Counted from the first letter of the stretch, positions 1 through 60,311 are shown. The stretch: DNA of 64,000 nucleotides from Nymphaea colorata (GCF_008831285.2 NC_045141.1:18782848-18846847); one strand, 5' to 3'. Numbers and translations: made by a program. Notes: generated from the sequence alone by a model not told the origin.

Positions 1-2881
1 ATGACATCATCGTAGGAAACTTTTTTGAAAAAATCGGTTTTGCAAAAAAAAAAAAGGAGGTTTTATTCATTTTTCAAAAATTGGTTTGTGTGTTTGGATG
101 ATACAAGCAAAACTCATTTTTTTTGTAAATAACTTGGGAGGACTAAGTTAATCAACTTATTGAAAAACAGGATATGATTTTTTTAGAAAATCTGGTTTTG
201 GTGTTGTTTGGATGCAAAATGTCGCTTCACATCCAAAAAGCTCTTTTGGAGTGTCATCCATTGATTATTGTCTTGTAGTAGGTTTAAATCGGGTTTGGAG
301 AAGACTCACTTGTAATCTTTTGACCTATCATTAAGTCGGGATGACTGTCTGGTGGGAACCAAAATTTTGTATTAACATTTAAACTCTATCGGCAACAACT
401 TCCTCTTATATCTTGGAGAGGGATCGGCGTCGGCATCGTGAGTATTCTTTGGCCGCAACGGGTCCGATCCTACCAGTTGGTCCAGATTTGAAAAGAGAAG
501 GACTTAGCGACAAGAATACTTTGAGTTTGATTGCGTTTTTGAAACCAAGCCTAATGCGGAAGTGCGGGGTGCTTGGAAGAATATCATTTTGGAGTTTGAG
601 AGGCAGTTCACAGATTTTGGAGTATTATTTGTCTATTCTTCATGAGGGGCTTCTTTTTTTCTTCTCTTATTGATAGTTTTTTCTATACATATTTTTTTTC
701 AAATTTTTAATAAAAATTAGAGGCCTAACCTTATGGTAAAATGGTCTTGAGATTTACTTGATAAACTTAAGGGTTGAACACTCACACTCTGTAAATCTGT
801 CCTCAAAGAATGGGGCGGATTTATAAACACCAAGTTTTAGTTTTTCGTAAATTTGATTTGATATTTGCAATAGATTCACGAAACAGTCACAAAGTATTCT
901 AGCTGACAATTAACCCCTTCAAAAAATAATATGCAAAGTAGAAGAGCATCCGATCTCCACTTAAAAAAATTAAATGGAACATGTATTTTGTTTTTATTGA
1001 TATGTGAGTTGATATGGGCTGTATTAGCCACTGTTTTAAGAGCTCCCCATATATGGATTCTCATTTAGAAAACTGGCGATTATTATCAATAGTGTTTTTA
1101 ACACAAAAAATGCCGTTTCTTTAGAAAAGCGCGTATTATATGCCAAAAACACCTTTGCCGTATAAAACGGGAATAAAACACGTTTTTTTAAAAAACATGT
1201 ATAATACCCGTATTATATGTTTTTTTCATTTTTTACAGTTTTTTGCCTTTTTTATTAATTTTCCTTTTTTTATAATTTTTAAGATATATTAAATGTTTAA
1301 AATTTTTAAAAAATTTACCAAACTTTTCTCGTTTTATTCTCGAGATATAGAACTTTGCCGTATTATACTTATATTTTTCTTCGCCGTTTAATACTCGTAT
1401 ACTTGTTTTTTGACAGTTTTACACATATCAACGTGTGCAATTTGTGGATGTAAACTGGCAATTACTTTACTGTTTAAAGGGGATGTATTGTATAAATAAA
1501 TTTTTTGAATTTTATTTCGTAAATGAAATACCTAAACGTGCTTTAACAATGTGGAAATTAGGAGTATTTTTCTACTGTTGAACTTTCCAACTATTTGAAG
1601 TGTTTTTGCTCTTATTTGTTTTCTTGAACAAACAATAGAGGCTGTTCGCAAACAGTAACATTATGTTACTGTTGGGTTTGATGCAGGAGACACCAACATA
1701 ATATTACTTTTCTCAATCAGCTTCTAAGAATTTATTTGGTAATAAAAACAGGGTTGTTACTATTGCATGTATTCAACCTAAGATTGAGACATGTTCATGA
1801 AACACCATTCTAATAATTAAGGCCGATACATGAAATCTTATGTACAATTACTGTTGCCAAATGCCTCAGAAGGAATCTTTGTTTTTAATGAGCTCAGTGT
1901 CTTTGAAGGAGTACTTTGTTTTCCCCACACTTTCGGCATCAAACCCGTTGGAGGAGTCCTCCAAATATTTTATTAATCCAACAGTACCAAAAAAACAATA
2001 TTCATAGGGGAACTAACAAAAAATTTCTGCAACCTTCACAAGGAGAAACATTGAACCTCAGACTAAAGGCTGCAAGGAAAGAGTTTGCACATCTGAATTT
2101 TGGTTGGTGATGTGGAACAATTGAACTTTGTTAGCCACTATTTGGGGAGCATATCCCCCTCTACCTTCAATAAGAGGACTAAGCCAAAATTTCCAATTCT
2201 TGTTGTTAGCACCGATGATTATGGTGGAGCAGCCATTGAAGTCAAAATGCAGAAGCGTCCAAGCTAACATCACAGTCTCATGAAAAGGAGATATTGATAT
2301 GCGGCAGAAATGATTTTCCATGTCAAAAAAATCTTTGGCTTCCTTTACCTTCACCGCAACCCAGCAAACACCATTAGTTTTTGTAGATGTTATTTGGATA
2401 ATTCCATGGTTAGGATGAATGGTTAGCCATTTACTCGGAATGATGCCAAAACTGGACCAAAAGCGCATTTCTAAAAGTTCCTCAGGCTGGCTATCGAGAA
2501 GGACAACAAAGCTACTAACACAATCCATCCATATGGGAGAGCACATCCAGTTAACAGGTCTGCTATCTCCCACATGAAATCGCTTATTTACCCCACCCTT
2601 TCATTTGGAGTGAAAACTTTGGTCACACAAACCTCAATGGTACACTAAGGACCTTTTTGGTAAACAAAACAATATGTAACTATTTTACGAATATGACTTA
2701 AAAATTAAAAAGATTCATAAAATACTTTAAAAATAAAATAATTTTTTAAATTTACCTCAAACAAATTTACCTTCATTTGAAGCAGATTTATAAAACAATT
2801 ACAAATTATTTCATTTGCTAAAAGAGCCCTAAGGGGTTGTTTGACAACTTGATCTAGTGGGCGGGATGAACTTTGGATTAA

Positions 2882-2892
<11 letters not shown>
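1..2892. other. AT-rich intergenic spacer
   Basis: No gene is recognised here. The first 270 bases contain inverted 'tttggatga/tcatcca'-type pieces like those bounding the repeat at 59.6-60.3 kb, so they are probably a degraded member of the same family. About 1090-1420 is a second AT-rich stretch with runs of t/a and repeated 'gccgtat' and 'cccgtatta' motifs, again resembling the internal part of that family. One minus-strand reading frame at 2058-2573 is listed separately. Confidence 0.4.
2058..2573 (-). other. Unrecognised 171-codon open reading frame
   Basis: This is an open frame with an ATG and no stops for 171 codons in otherwise AT-rich spacer. The product is rich in Trp, His and Phe. 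I recognise no domain, signal peptide or membrane segment, and no flanking exon extends it. It may be a piece of a decayed transposable element or a chance ORF. It is listed only because it is clearly longer than other spacer ORFs here. Confidence 0.15.

Positions 2893-2947
<55 letters not shown>
2893..2947. repeat. (AT)n microsatellite
   Basis: An uninterrupted run of about 27 AT dinucleotides, preceded by a short (CT)n. It is a simple sequence repeat in the spacer with no gene attached. Confidence 0.95.
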
Positions 2948-2951
<4 letters not shown>

Positions 2952-3306
2952 GGTTAATCCAAATGGTCTTTAAACATAATATTAAAAAAAGAAGACCTTC
3001 TTAAGTCAAGGTGATTGATAAATCCTTTAAAGTGAAAAAGTCGGAAGATCTGCCCACAAAAACGTCGAAATAACTCTAAAAACAAAGTTGTTGAGAACTT
3101 GAAATCATCAAGGAAGACGTGCTCAAAGAGTGTATGCTAAACAATAAGAACATGGTTTAACATGTCATTCATGAAACACAACATATATTATGTGTACATC
3201 TACTTCCGAATACAAATTTGAACACTATGGATCACATATTAGTCGTTAAAACAGTCGGTTTGTTTAAACAATAGATCTCTGTCAGTGAAGTGATCATATC
3301 AGTTTT

Positions 3307-3785
3307 GGATATGAGATTCGAGACTATCAAATGCCCTTGTAGTCATAGAAAATGCATTTTTTCGAGAATGGATATGAGATTTGAGACTATCAAATGACCT
3401 TATAGTTATAGTCATAGAAAATGCGTTTTTTTTTTGAAAAAAAACACAAAAAAATGCGATAAATTAACTAACCGTTTAAAACTTAAAAAAAAGACGTTTT
3501 TTTGAAAAAAAATGTTAAGAATGATAAAAGGAATTTTTAACTCATTTTTCATGTTTTTTCAGTTTTTTAATGTAAAACAGTTTTTATTTTTTATTTATTG
3601 CAAATCTACTCATCTTTTGATGTTTATGTTATTAGTTTCTCACTTATTTTACTTTGTCTTCATTTTTAGTTTTTAAGTTTTTTTTATAAATGTATCATTT
3701 TTTTTTTCATTTTTTCAAAGTCGTGTTATTCTACCAAAGAAAAACCTCACCGTTTAACACTGTGAGACGTTATTTGTGACTATGT
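3307..3785 (+). repeat. MITE-like AT-rich repeat, copy 1
   Basis: From about 3413 to 3785 the sequence matches the core of the element at 59.7-60.1 kb in the same orientation. Shared landmarks are 'cataga/cacagaaaa', 'gataaattaa', 'tttaaaacttaaaaaa', 'tcttttgatgtttatgtt' and the end 'ttatttgtgactatg'. The inner ends form imperfect inverted repeats ('atagtca..' against '..tgactat'). Upstream, 3307-3369 and 3370-3430 are a direct near-duplicate of about 60 bp that includes the left inner end. No coding capacity is seen, so this is a non-autonomous DNA-transposon-type repeat (inference). Confidence 0.55.
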
Positions 3786-4359
3786 TTTAAAGTAGAACCC
3801 AATGACAAGGTCATAGTTGTTATAGAAAAGAAGCATATAAAAAAACAAAACATAACATTCGATGAGAAAACCAAATCAGATTCAGATTTAAAAAATGACA
3901 TTAGAAATAATTTAAATTCAAATTTCATACTATTGAGCTTAGATTTAAATTTAATTTGAAAAAAAAATATCCTGTATCCAATATCCATGCAATTTGTTCT
4001 TGGTGGCATTTAAGAGTCACATCGGGATATTCCATTATAAATTGAAAATTGGATTCTAATATGGTAAAATTTTTTCATCATTCATGTTCTAATCTAAATT
4101 CAAATTCACAAACTCGAAACATAATAAATCCGATTCCAAATCGAAAATTCTCCTAAATAATACCTAAAAAAAAAAAACATTTTAGAGGTCAGGAAGAGAC
4201 GTGGGGAGGAGCAACTGCGGCTTCGCTTTGTCGCGGGAAGGACGGTGACCCCGAGTGTCTGGAGGTTTCCGATGATCACCGCGCATCCATCCGACGGCCC
4301 ACGACGTCCCAACACAAGCTCTTTCGCCATTGGCCGAAACTCGTGTCGACCGACCTGCT

Positions 4360-4370
4360 ATTGGTCCACG
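4360..4370 (+). promoter_or_regulatory. ERSE-II / plant UPR element of BiP
   Basis: ATTGG-N-CCACG is a perfect ERSE-II. With its downstream bases (gtcacc) it matches all but one position of the plant unfolded-protein-response element ATTGGTCCACGTCATC described for BiP promoters. It lies about 210 bp before the BiP ATG and about 80 bp before a TATA-like box. Further ACGT-core and ATTGG motifs lie just upstream (about 4296-4330). Known biology: bZIP28/bZIP60 with NF-Y bind such sites during ER stress. Its function here is inferred from position and sequence. Confidence 0.8.
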
Positions 4371-4450
4371 TCACCCAAAAGAGGCAAAACGGGGCCCGCT
4401 TCGCGTCATCGTCCCTCCTAGAGAAACGCTCCCCCCGCGACTCCGGCTCC

Positions 4451-4457
4451 TTTTAAA
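4451..4457 (+). promoter_or_regulatory. TATA-like box of BiP
   Basis: TTTTAAA lies about 120 bp before the BiP start codon, in a locally GC-rich promoter. It is followed by a CT-rich stretch and a (GA)n tract (about 4519-4540) that would fall in the 5' UTR. Confidence 0.5.
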
Positions 4458-4572
4458 CGCCACTCTCTCCCTCCCTCTCTTCGTGTTCCGTCTTTTCCCT
4501 TCCAGCCCGTTTCGCAGAAAGAGAGAGAGAGAGAGGAGAGAGGTCTGATCTGGTTTAGGAAATCAGGGAGAG

Positions 4573-9267
<4,695 letters not shown>

Positions 9268-11230
9268 AGTTTTTATAGACTGGACCATCCCCCCCTTCTT
9301 CTTCCTCTAATTGTTCTATAACGAAACCGAGAGATTTAGTTAAGAGAATATGCCAAAGAGTCCATCAGTCGGTGTTTTGAGAAAAGCTACGTTTTTCTTT
9401 CCTTGCCTGTAGAGAAATCTCCTTCTGAACTTTTTTCCCCATAACATTGTCTTTTACATCCCATCGTGTAGCTGGAATTCAAGACTGAATTTTTTGGAAG
9501 CCCGCTTTATACTCTCTCTCTCTCTCTCTGTCTCTTTTCCCTCTTCCAAGTTCATTATCCGTGTTTGATGATGTTAAGTTGTTAATGAAGTCGTGAAAGG
9601 AAGACGCCTTTTTATTCTTTTGAAATCTGGTGAGCAGATATTGACATTGTCGGGTGAGCGTGCAATATTTTCAGGATTCCTCCTCTTTTTCCACCTTGCA
9701 TTTTGGATGCTTTGTCCGTGTGTCCGAAATTGGAGGTTTCGGTCTCCACATTCTTCAATCTTTTCTGCACAGAGAAAGTTCTGCAAGTGCGTGTCCGCGG
9801 CTGTAGCTTGTGAGTATGAATTCATTCAACACTTTCGCGGCCAAGTGTCTTGCTTCTGTGCCTGCGGCTTTGGAGCAATCCAGTTGAATGATGGTTGTTT
9901 CCAATGGTGAACACTTTTTGTTAGCACATTCTACATCTTCCCAAAAGAAATGAGGTGTCGTCTAACGTCAACTCCGACCTGTGAATGGTCGGTCCCTTGT
10001 GTGTCCAAAACCTGTTGGAAAAGTTGGACTTCTGCAGCCTTCAAACGTGCCGTTGGGGCTTTCCTCTGTTATGCTGGTGGCGGTTTTAGATTTAGTGCCA
10101 CGTTCAGATGTTGGTCTTTCTGTCATTCAGACCTTTTCGGTTCCTTCTCATGTACCTTCCCTTGTGAGTATTTGCTACTTTCCATTAAGGGTCCTTTAGA
10201 AAAAAAAAATCCTTTGGCTTTTTAAGCGGTAGACTGCATAAGAAGAGATCATTGGAAAGCAGATGCTCATCCTCATCATCAAATCGGTGGGCATTGTGAT
10301 TCCCCATCTGTTGGTTCTTTTTTCAACAATGAGAGATCGTAACAGGATCGGCTGAGATTGAGCTCCAATGCTCTAGCAACAAGAATACACACGCTAGAGG
10401 GGCGTTACCCCTTCATGGGCAACGTTACAGAGAATGCTCGAAGGAAAGGCGGTGAAAAGGTTGCACGTGATTCAAATTCAAATAACCTAAGGGAAGTTAG
10501 AAGTAGATTTGAATTTGACATAAATCATGAAAGCCAGTTCCCAGACCATACCTTCACCATTTCTATAAGGTGGTGCGTTCACCATAAGGATATATTGCTC
10601 CGGACATAAGAACACTTGCGGCGAGTCATATTCACAAAATTAGCCAAACAGATTTCGCATCATAGCCTCCGCTATTGCCACTCGCATCTCACAATTTACC
10701 TTGTTGAAATTGTAAAAATGCTCGCTGTATCAATTCCAATTCTATGAAATTAATGCACCACTCGATACATCTTTCAGATCATTAATTAAAATACCCTTGA
10801 CAAAGGTTTGGGTTAGCCTGCGGCAGTTGTCATGCCAGTACCTCTCACACACAAATAGCTACAAAATGAGTCAGATCCATCCAAAGCTTGAAAATGTTAA
10901 AAAAATTGTATATTTTGAACAGGACTCTTCGAAGTCCTTTGCTAGACATTTTTAAAAAAAAAATTTTGGGTAGAGCGCCTTCTACGAGACTGTTATTCTG
11001 TCATATCATTTTCAGATGAGCCGCGGAAGAAAATGTACATACTTCTGTTATTTCTGTCACGCAAACTCAGCACCTTATCACAAACTCAGTAGGATGCATA
11101 TTGCTTGGAGCATCCCTCAACTCCATTTCCCGATTGAGGCAAGAAGGTCAGCCACAGGCTAATTAGACTCCCGGCGTTGGCAATAGCGCAAGTTCCTCCA
11201 ACAATAATAGAATCAGCAAAAACAGCTAAG
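9268..11230. other. Convergent intergenic region between BiP and CDKD
   Basis: The region holds the 3' UTR of BiP (+) and of CDKD (-). A (TC)n tract lies at about 9511-9530. Short ORFs here have no recognisable product and no support. No terminator signal can be assigned with certainty. Confidence 0.6.
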
Positions 11231-53216
<41,986 letters not shown>

Positions 53217-55015
53217 CGCCGAACAACACAAGCCGATCCGCGAACCTGGGAGGACACTTCCGGCTCGGCGCACTTCGTCCTCAGAGAACACGTGCCCTTT
53301 CCGTTATAGCACGTGAGAAAGGGACCTCCCTCTCCGCTTCTTCCACACCATTTTCCCAACTGCCGCGGCCCGATTGGTTGCAGAAGAATAGGAAGAAAAA
53401 GAAGAAGCAGGATAGGGAGCAATGGAGGAGGAATCTTCGAATTTCTGAATTACGCAACGGATTAAAATCCCGCCATGGTCTACTCGCCGTCTATCCTCTC
53501 ACTCCTCCACTTCTTCTCCCTCCTTCTCCGCCTTCTTGCTACTTATATAAGCGACAGAATGCTCCCCAGTGTGCCCTGTCCTAATGCGAAATCTTCTCCT
53601 CCTTTCCTCTTCTCTTGCACCTTTCTCCAATGCCGAACTTCGATCAAGTCCCTGACACTCACCGTTATTAGAGAAACACTATCATACGTTTATAGAATGA
53701 CATCTCAAGCCTCCAATTTCTAATAAACACTCTACTCCATGAAAGATAAGTCTGAGCATCTGGTTCAAGTACCCAGTACAAACCTAAAAAAACGGCCTGG
53801 GTTGGCTCAACAGAGCTCAATTTGACTTGATTTATTTTTTATGTTAATTTTATTTAGTAATGATATATATTTTATTATTAAAAATATATTTTATATTCAA
53901 AAAACTTTATTTTATATTTTAATTTTTTTTTTTTTTTAACCTGAACGGGCCGACCCGATTGCCAACCCAATATGCGCCGTGGCATGCTCTAGCCCAATTC
54001 TCCCAGCCAGTGAGCTCTTGACCAAGCTTGGTGGTAAATTTACGGGTCGATTAATCCAAGATTTGATGGTATAATCACTTGGAGTGTTGAATTTGAATGT
54101 TTTAATTGCTTGACTTGAGCGTCAAACCTATCCACATACCTGTACAACGAATCGGTCAATGATATTACGGCCATTGATGATTCAAATTTGCATTACATTT
54201 GTTAAGAAAATGTGAGAGACGTAGTGTTGCTCATGAGATCTCTAGGTCTACGAAGAAGAATCTTTTTTTAGTTCCTCAGACCAGTCGTGGCTTGTATGTT
54301 GTGTTTAGAGTTATGATTTTTAGTCATGCAGCACTTGAATGCATGTAATTTTGAAGTCATAACAATGTAATGTTGAGACATTATAATGCAAGTTTTAATA
54401 CCCGAAGATCTACCAAAATAACGAATTCAAAAATAATTTTTGATCAATAGCTCTAAAGTTAATAAGGAAGCCGAGAGAAAAATCAGGACATGGTCATTAG
54501 TACAGTCAACCGGATCCAGGGAGGGGCCAATATGGGTGCTCAATGCTTGACTAGCGGCGGAGTCAAAATTTTTTTTTAAGGAGCACTCTTTACATTTTTT
54601 AATTATTTTAATATTTGAAAGAACACTCATATACATAAAAGATTAAATATTTAAAAGTAATAATTCAAAATAAAGAAAAATTGAGTTAGAATTTTTGTTC
54701 TATCACGTCCATGGCTAAACTGAGATTTGAGATTTTGAGGCAAATTCTCTTTTGGGATTTTGGTTATCGAGAATAATGAACACGAAAACCAGTAAACCAC
54801 GACTATATGGCCTACTTGCCAAAGGTGGGTCCCTTTGAAGGAGATATGTAAGTGGGGCCCCTTAGACGCTTCTCCGACGTGCCACGTGGATGCCAGGGGG
54901 ATATTGGATAAGGGGAGAGGAGAATGCTTCTGCGTCTCCATCTTGATCCACGTGAAGAAGAGGAGGGAAAACGAAAGAAGCGAGAGAGTTCGAACGCCAA
55001 GGAAGAAAAAAGAAA
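53217..55015. promoter_or_regulatory. Divergent promoter region between CDKD and the lumen protein gene
   Basis: 1.8 kb separates the two start codons. Near the plus-strand gene are two CACGTG G-boxes (54883-54888 and 54949-54954) with a GATAAG I-box between them (54907-54912), a combination known from light-regulated photosynthesis genes. Toward CDKD the sequence is GC-richer. The middle (about 53.8-54.7 kb) is AT-rich without recognised features. Confidence 0.55.
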
Positions 55016-58000
55016 ATGGCCTCCTCCTTATCCTTCTCAAGCTCGCTCGATGGCCGTTTGCTCCAGGAGAATCAGTTAATCAGGAACCCTAAATTCCCTC
55101 TTCAGAAGCTTAACCGACGTCTCCGTGGATCTCTCTCCGGTAAAAACTTCCGTTCCCTTCCCCATTCTAACGTGGTCATTTTTTCACCACCTTGATTTGC
55201 GATAAATTCATGGCATTTGTCCCCATGGATTGTAGAAGTGTTGAAAATTTGATTATGGTACTAAAAAAATGCGGGAAGCTTGATTTTCTCTTCGTTGCGA
55301 TTCTTTTGGCTGATCATTTCTCGTTTGTTCTCCATGTTTTGTTTCTCTCGTCCTCCGATTGTTTTCTTTTTCAAAAGGAACCAATGAGATTTTTGAATTG
55401 GGGGTCGTAAAAAACCTTGTATTCGGCAGATGGAAAAGTGTTTGTATTTTAAGGCACTATGTTTGTGTGACAGGCTGCCCCCTTTTTCTTGCCATTCGTT
55501 AAGAATTAGGGAAGCTTAGCTTTCAGGAGCCAATGAGAGTGGTGACGATCATTTCTGTATCTGTACAATCATGTATAAATCTCTGTTTCATTTTTTATTT
55601 CGTTCTACATTTTAACTAAAAGGTTATGGTACTGATGGTATTGTCTTGTTAAAATCACTTGCATTTCATACTTAAGTTGGCTTATTTCGTTAAACATCCT
55701 TTTGGTTAGTTGTCATTTACTTTCTTTATAGTCATTCTAGCTTGGACCATGTCGTGGCATTCTTGTTTTTAGGAAAAAGAACATTGAATCTTTTCTGTTT
55801 GCAGAAAAGGCAAAAAATGATGATGGTCATGAAGTCTTCTCCCAGTTCAAACAGCTGAAACATGTGGCTTGTGGTTTGCTTGCTGTATGGTCAGTGTCAA
55901 CTGCTTCTCCAGTCTTGGCTGCAAATCAGGTTTAGATACACCTTCTCAGAATGTCAGCAGTCTGTGTAGTATAAATACAATTTACTACTAGCAAGTTTTT
56001 CACGTTACAAGAAGCTCTGGCATCTTTTTGTTGTTTTGAAATAATTCTCTTATGGCTTTTGGATGGTGTGTATGGATCAGAAATGATGCTTCTTATCTCC
56101 TTTTCAGATCTTAACTGCTGGAAGCCTGGAACTGTTATAGCAAACGTAATTTGACCATCAGTTTTAAGAACATCGTTGTTTGATTGACCCTATGAGGAGC
56201 TGTCAACTTTGAGAAGTCCCTATCTCAGCTAAAATTGATGGACGATTCCCTTTTTCAATTTTAATCTCCGGTTATACAACATTTAATGAAAAAGGGAAAA
56301 GTTTGACTGCTTTTGAGATTCGTTTACCATGTCAAAAGAGCGTCCCTAATGGCTGTCTACTAGTTCCATCATATGTCGACCACAGAATTGAAAAAGCTAT
56401 CCATATGAAGAGTACGTCTGTTTTTCTGCTGCAAGGTCCTTTACGGAACTAGTTGATAAGAGGTCCGTCCCCCTTGACATATACGTACTATTATAAAGAT
56501 AGTACTATTACTAAGGATGTAAATGGTGGGGTTCAAAATCATGTGTCCATGCAACAAATTTCAATTGATTGTCTTTGACAGGCCTTAGGACCATAGCTGT
56601 GAAACTCTTCAGTATATCTTGGTACCTTTTTATCGACAATGAAGTTTTAGTGCCTCATGAGATTCCATCAGAGAGAGAGAAAGGGCTAGTGGAATGGAGC
56701 AACTCATAAAATATAAGAAACCATTAGATAGTTTGGACATCTGATCAGATAGTTTCGGTAGTTCATCTGTTGCCACCTCAAAATTGGTTTTTAAGGTTAA
56801 AGGTAATTGCTCAGTTTTCTTTTTCAATAAGATGCTTTTAGGGTGGCAATAAGTGAGCTGTCCAATTTATGTGAAGCAGCAATTTTGGCTTTTCCATATG
56901 CACTGCCTTCGTGTGTATCTTTTTACAATATAGTTCCATGTAGCATACAAAAATGCACAGCTTATGAAGGTAGCCAAGTCCACTTCTATTTTGTGTTGCT
57001 CACCGATATGCTTCCTGTTCACAGAGGTTGCCTCCACTATCAACAGAGCCAAATCGCTGTGAGCGTGCATTTGTCGGCAATACAATTGGCCAAGCAAATG
57101 GTGTTTATGATAAGCCAATAGACCTACGTTTTTGTGATTATACAAATGACAAGTCCAATCTGAAAGGGAAATCACTGGCCGCAGCTCTCATGTCTGATGC
57201 AAAGTTTGATGGTGCTGATATGTCTGAAGTTGTGATGTCAAAAGCATATGCCGTTGGAGCAAGTTTTAAGGGTACATCTTTCTTCTTCATCCTTTTATTT
57301 AGGGAGTCCATCATTCTCTTATTTAAGCATTCAACTACCTGGCCTTGAAACTTCTTGTTCCTCTTTTACCTTTTAACTACCCTAAATCATTCAACAATAA
57401 GTTCTTAAATCTCCAGCGAGTTGGATTTGTCTCCAATACACTTTCACATTCTATGTTGCTTGAAGGTATTATTTTTTACTTTGTAGAAAATTAGGAATAT
57501 TTTCACTTCCTTAACATTTTAAGCTGGGACTCAGCCCTATTTGGTAACATAAGTTCTTGTTCTGGAGATGCTGATTACCTTTCAGTTATCTAACTGCACA
57601 CTTCACTTTCCAGATTCTGTGTGCTCATCAAATTGTCTCCTTAGACCAAATTATACTCATTCTAGAATGTGTGATAAAGCTAAAAAATGTTTTGATGGCT
57701 GAGTGCTTTTTCATCAAGTCATAGCCCAATTTTATTGTAGCCTGTGTAAGTGGATAGGCTCGCCATATCTGAGGATAGAGATATAAGAAATGGATCTAGA
57801 AAGAGAGATGTGCTAATCCGTATTATTTTATTGAAAACCTAGGCAGAGGTTGAGATGCTGAGACTAATTTCTGGGCTGTCAGACGTGGGCATCTTGGCAT
57901 GTGAAGGGCTTAGGTCATATCATGCCTCTACTAGGTAGAGTTTATCAAGCTTCTGAGCTGCTTCCATTTGAGTCAAGTCAAATTTCTTTAGCTTCTTTGA

Positions 58001-58777
58001 TCCAACGGATTGAATCTGTTAAAGAGGAATATTTCTAGTTTCTATAGTTTCAAAAGAAGCCTTGATCTCAGAACTTGGCAATGCCTGTTTCTACGTCCAC
58101 TATTGAGTTGTGGGTGTTTATTCTTTACTCGCTATCATGGAAAAGAGTTATGGTGCTTTTATCAACATTTCTTCCCTGAGTTATCGCTCAGTGTCTTGCT
58201 GGTGTGTGGGGTGGGTTAATTGACTAAGCGGATTCTGTGTTCATTTCAAGCCTTGTGAAAGGCAAGTTATATCCTATTTCAAAGCTTTAATTCCGATGGA
58301 ATAATCTGTCCTATCATTAGCATTTCCAATTATGAAATGCGATAACTGCAATATTCTCAAGATAATTCAGTTTAACTGCATATTGTCCAAAAATGGAACA
58401 GTGAGTTGTCCTGAGAGGCTGATGCTAGTTAAGTCTTGGTTGGAAATATGGATCAGGCTCAACTGAAGCAATGGGTTTGTCTTCAATCAGGTCAAGTTGC
58501 ATTGTTAATTATGAGGATGCCGTAATGAAGTGTGAACACTGGACTTTTTGCAGGGGTAGACTTCAGTAATGCAGTTCTTGATCGGGTTAATTTTGGAAAA
58601 GCTGACCTAGAGGGAGCAGTCTTTAAGAACACAGTGCTGTCTGGTTCCACCTTTGATGATGCCAAATTGGATGGCGCAATTTTTGAGGACACCATCATAG
58701 GTTACATTGATCTACAGAAGCTATGTGTAAACACAACCATCAATGCTGAAGGGAGAGCTGAGCTTGGATGCAGGTGA
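55016..58777 (+). CDS. Thylakoid-lumen pentapeptide-repeat protein (TL17-like)
   Basis: Exons 55016-55139, 55805-55929, 57025-57271 and 58554-58777 join in phase to 239 residues, close to the Arabidopsis 17.4-kDa lumen protein At5g53490. A Ser-rich chloroplast transit peptide (exon 1) is followed by a hydrophobic thylakoid-transfer segment ending in an AxA-type site (VLAANQ, about residue 80, end of exon 2). The mature part carries pentapeptide repeats of A(D/N)LXX type (for example ADMSE, ADLEG, VDFSN, AKLDG) forming a right-handed beta-helix. Two Cys near the start of the mature part and two at the end could form disulfides. Biochemical role is not established for the family. G-box and I-box motifs upstream fit light control. 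No damage is seen. Confidence 0.92.
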
Positions 58778-59016
58778 ATGTTTTGGAGCTTCTGTATCCT
58801 CTATCTTCTCTCCTTTCCTCAAAATCTTGGGATATAATGTTCATATCCATTTTGTTGCATTACCAAATGAGTCCACATGTATCTCTTCTTGTATAAAGGA
58901 ATGGTGAATCCACATACAAGCTTGCTTTGTCTCAGTTGCTAATTGTCCTGTTGTGCCATGCTTTGCTTTCACAAATATGGAAGTTGGCAAACAGTAGTTG
59001 TAATTTCTGCATTTTG

Positions 59017-59091
<75 letters not shown>

Positions 59092-59099
59092 AGAAGAGA
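59017..59099. repeat. (TA)n(GA)n compound microsatellite
   Basis: About 15 TA units followed by an imperfect GA tract, downstream of the lumen protein gene. Confidence 0.92.
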
Positions 59100-59626
59100 G
59101 AGTGAGTTAATGCCGATCAAGAAAACTGCTGGTCTTTTAAGCGTACTTTAGTAGAGAAAGGTGGATTTTGCTGAACGCCGGCACTGTTGTACAAGATATG
59201 CTGTTTGAAGACAGATTAACTGCCAGTACGTGAAAGTCTGAAAGAATTTAGCAAGGTACATGGTGTGTCAACCGTATCCGCAGCGACTCGAAGGACGTTA
59301 ATAGCTATTTGGCAATTTTAAGCAAGACCATCAGTAGGGTTACTTTTATGGTGGCTTTTGTGACAGATGAGATTCTTCAGACTCGCCCGCCAACCACGCT
59401 TGCACGAAATCATAGTTGATCTCAGCATAAAGCTACTCAATCTCAGCTCAGGTTTGAATTGATTAAGTTCATCTCTTGCTCCATTCACCTATTAAACGTG
59501 TCCAGTTTGAGCATCATTCCCACACAAACAAGTTCAGTTTAACTTCATTCAGGGTAACACTCCAAGCATGTGACGAGATACTTAAGATTAGTTGTACATC
59601 AAAGATTTTTAAAAATTTTATGGGGG

Positions 59627-60311
59627 CATTTGGATGACATTCCAAAACCAAGTTTTGGAGGGGAAAACCTGATTTTGCTGGTAAAACCAGGTTTTTGGAA
59701 TGTTTGGGTGCCATCAAGAACAAAATTTCATAGTCACAGAAAACACTTTTTTTTTTCCAAAAAAACGTGATAAATTAAATGGCCATTTAAAACTTAAAAA
59801 AATGTGTTTTAAAAAAATGTACGTTTCTTTTCACTTTTTTCATTCTTTTCAGTTTTTTTAATGCCAAACAATATTTTTTTTCATTTTTTATTTTTTATTT
59901 TTTTCAAATCTACTTATCTTTTGATGTTTGTGTTATTAGTTTCTTACTTATTTTATTTTCCCTCTCTTTTTAGTTTTTTAAAATTTTTAAAAATTTAACA
60001 TACTTTTTCCACTTTTTTCAATCTCACTGTATTATACATGAGAAAACCTTGCCATTTAAAACTCCAAAACTTTATTTGTGACTATGATAAAAAACTAAGT
60101 TTAAGAAAAACTCAGCATTGATGAAACCTGGTTTTGTTAGAAAGCCAGTGAAAAATATTAACCCACCTTAGGTTATTCATAAAAATTGGGATTTGAGTGT
60201 GTCACACAAACAATTAAACCAACTTTTCGAAGCTCATTAAAAAAAAACATAGCTTTCATAAACCAACCAAGTTTTCACAAAACTGGATTAAATGAGGGTG
60301 TCATCCAAATG
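59627..60311. repeat. MITE-like element with 13-bp terminal inverted repeats
   Basis: CATTTGGATGACA at 59627-59639 is the exact inverse of TGTCATCCAAATG at 60299-60311. Inside lies a second inverted pair (TCATAGTCACA near 59718-59728 and TGTGACTATGA near 60078-60088) bounding an AT-rich core shared with 3413-3785. There is no ORF. No clear target duplication was seen, so the superfamily cannot be assigned. It may be two nested elements. Confidence 0.6.

Noticed and set aside
53463-53475. E2F-like site (aatcccgcc) upstream of CDKD
   Set aside because: Only the core matches, at a distance of about 250 bp. A single imperfect match in a GC-rich promoter is not enough to call.
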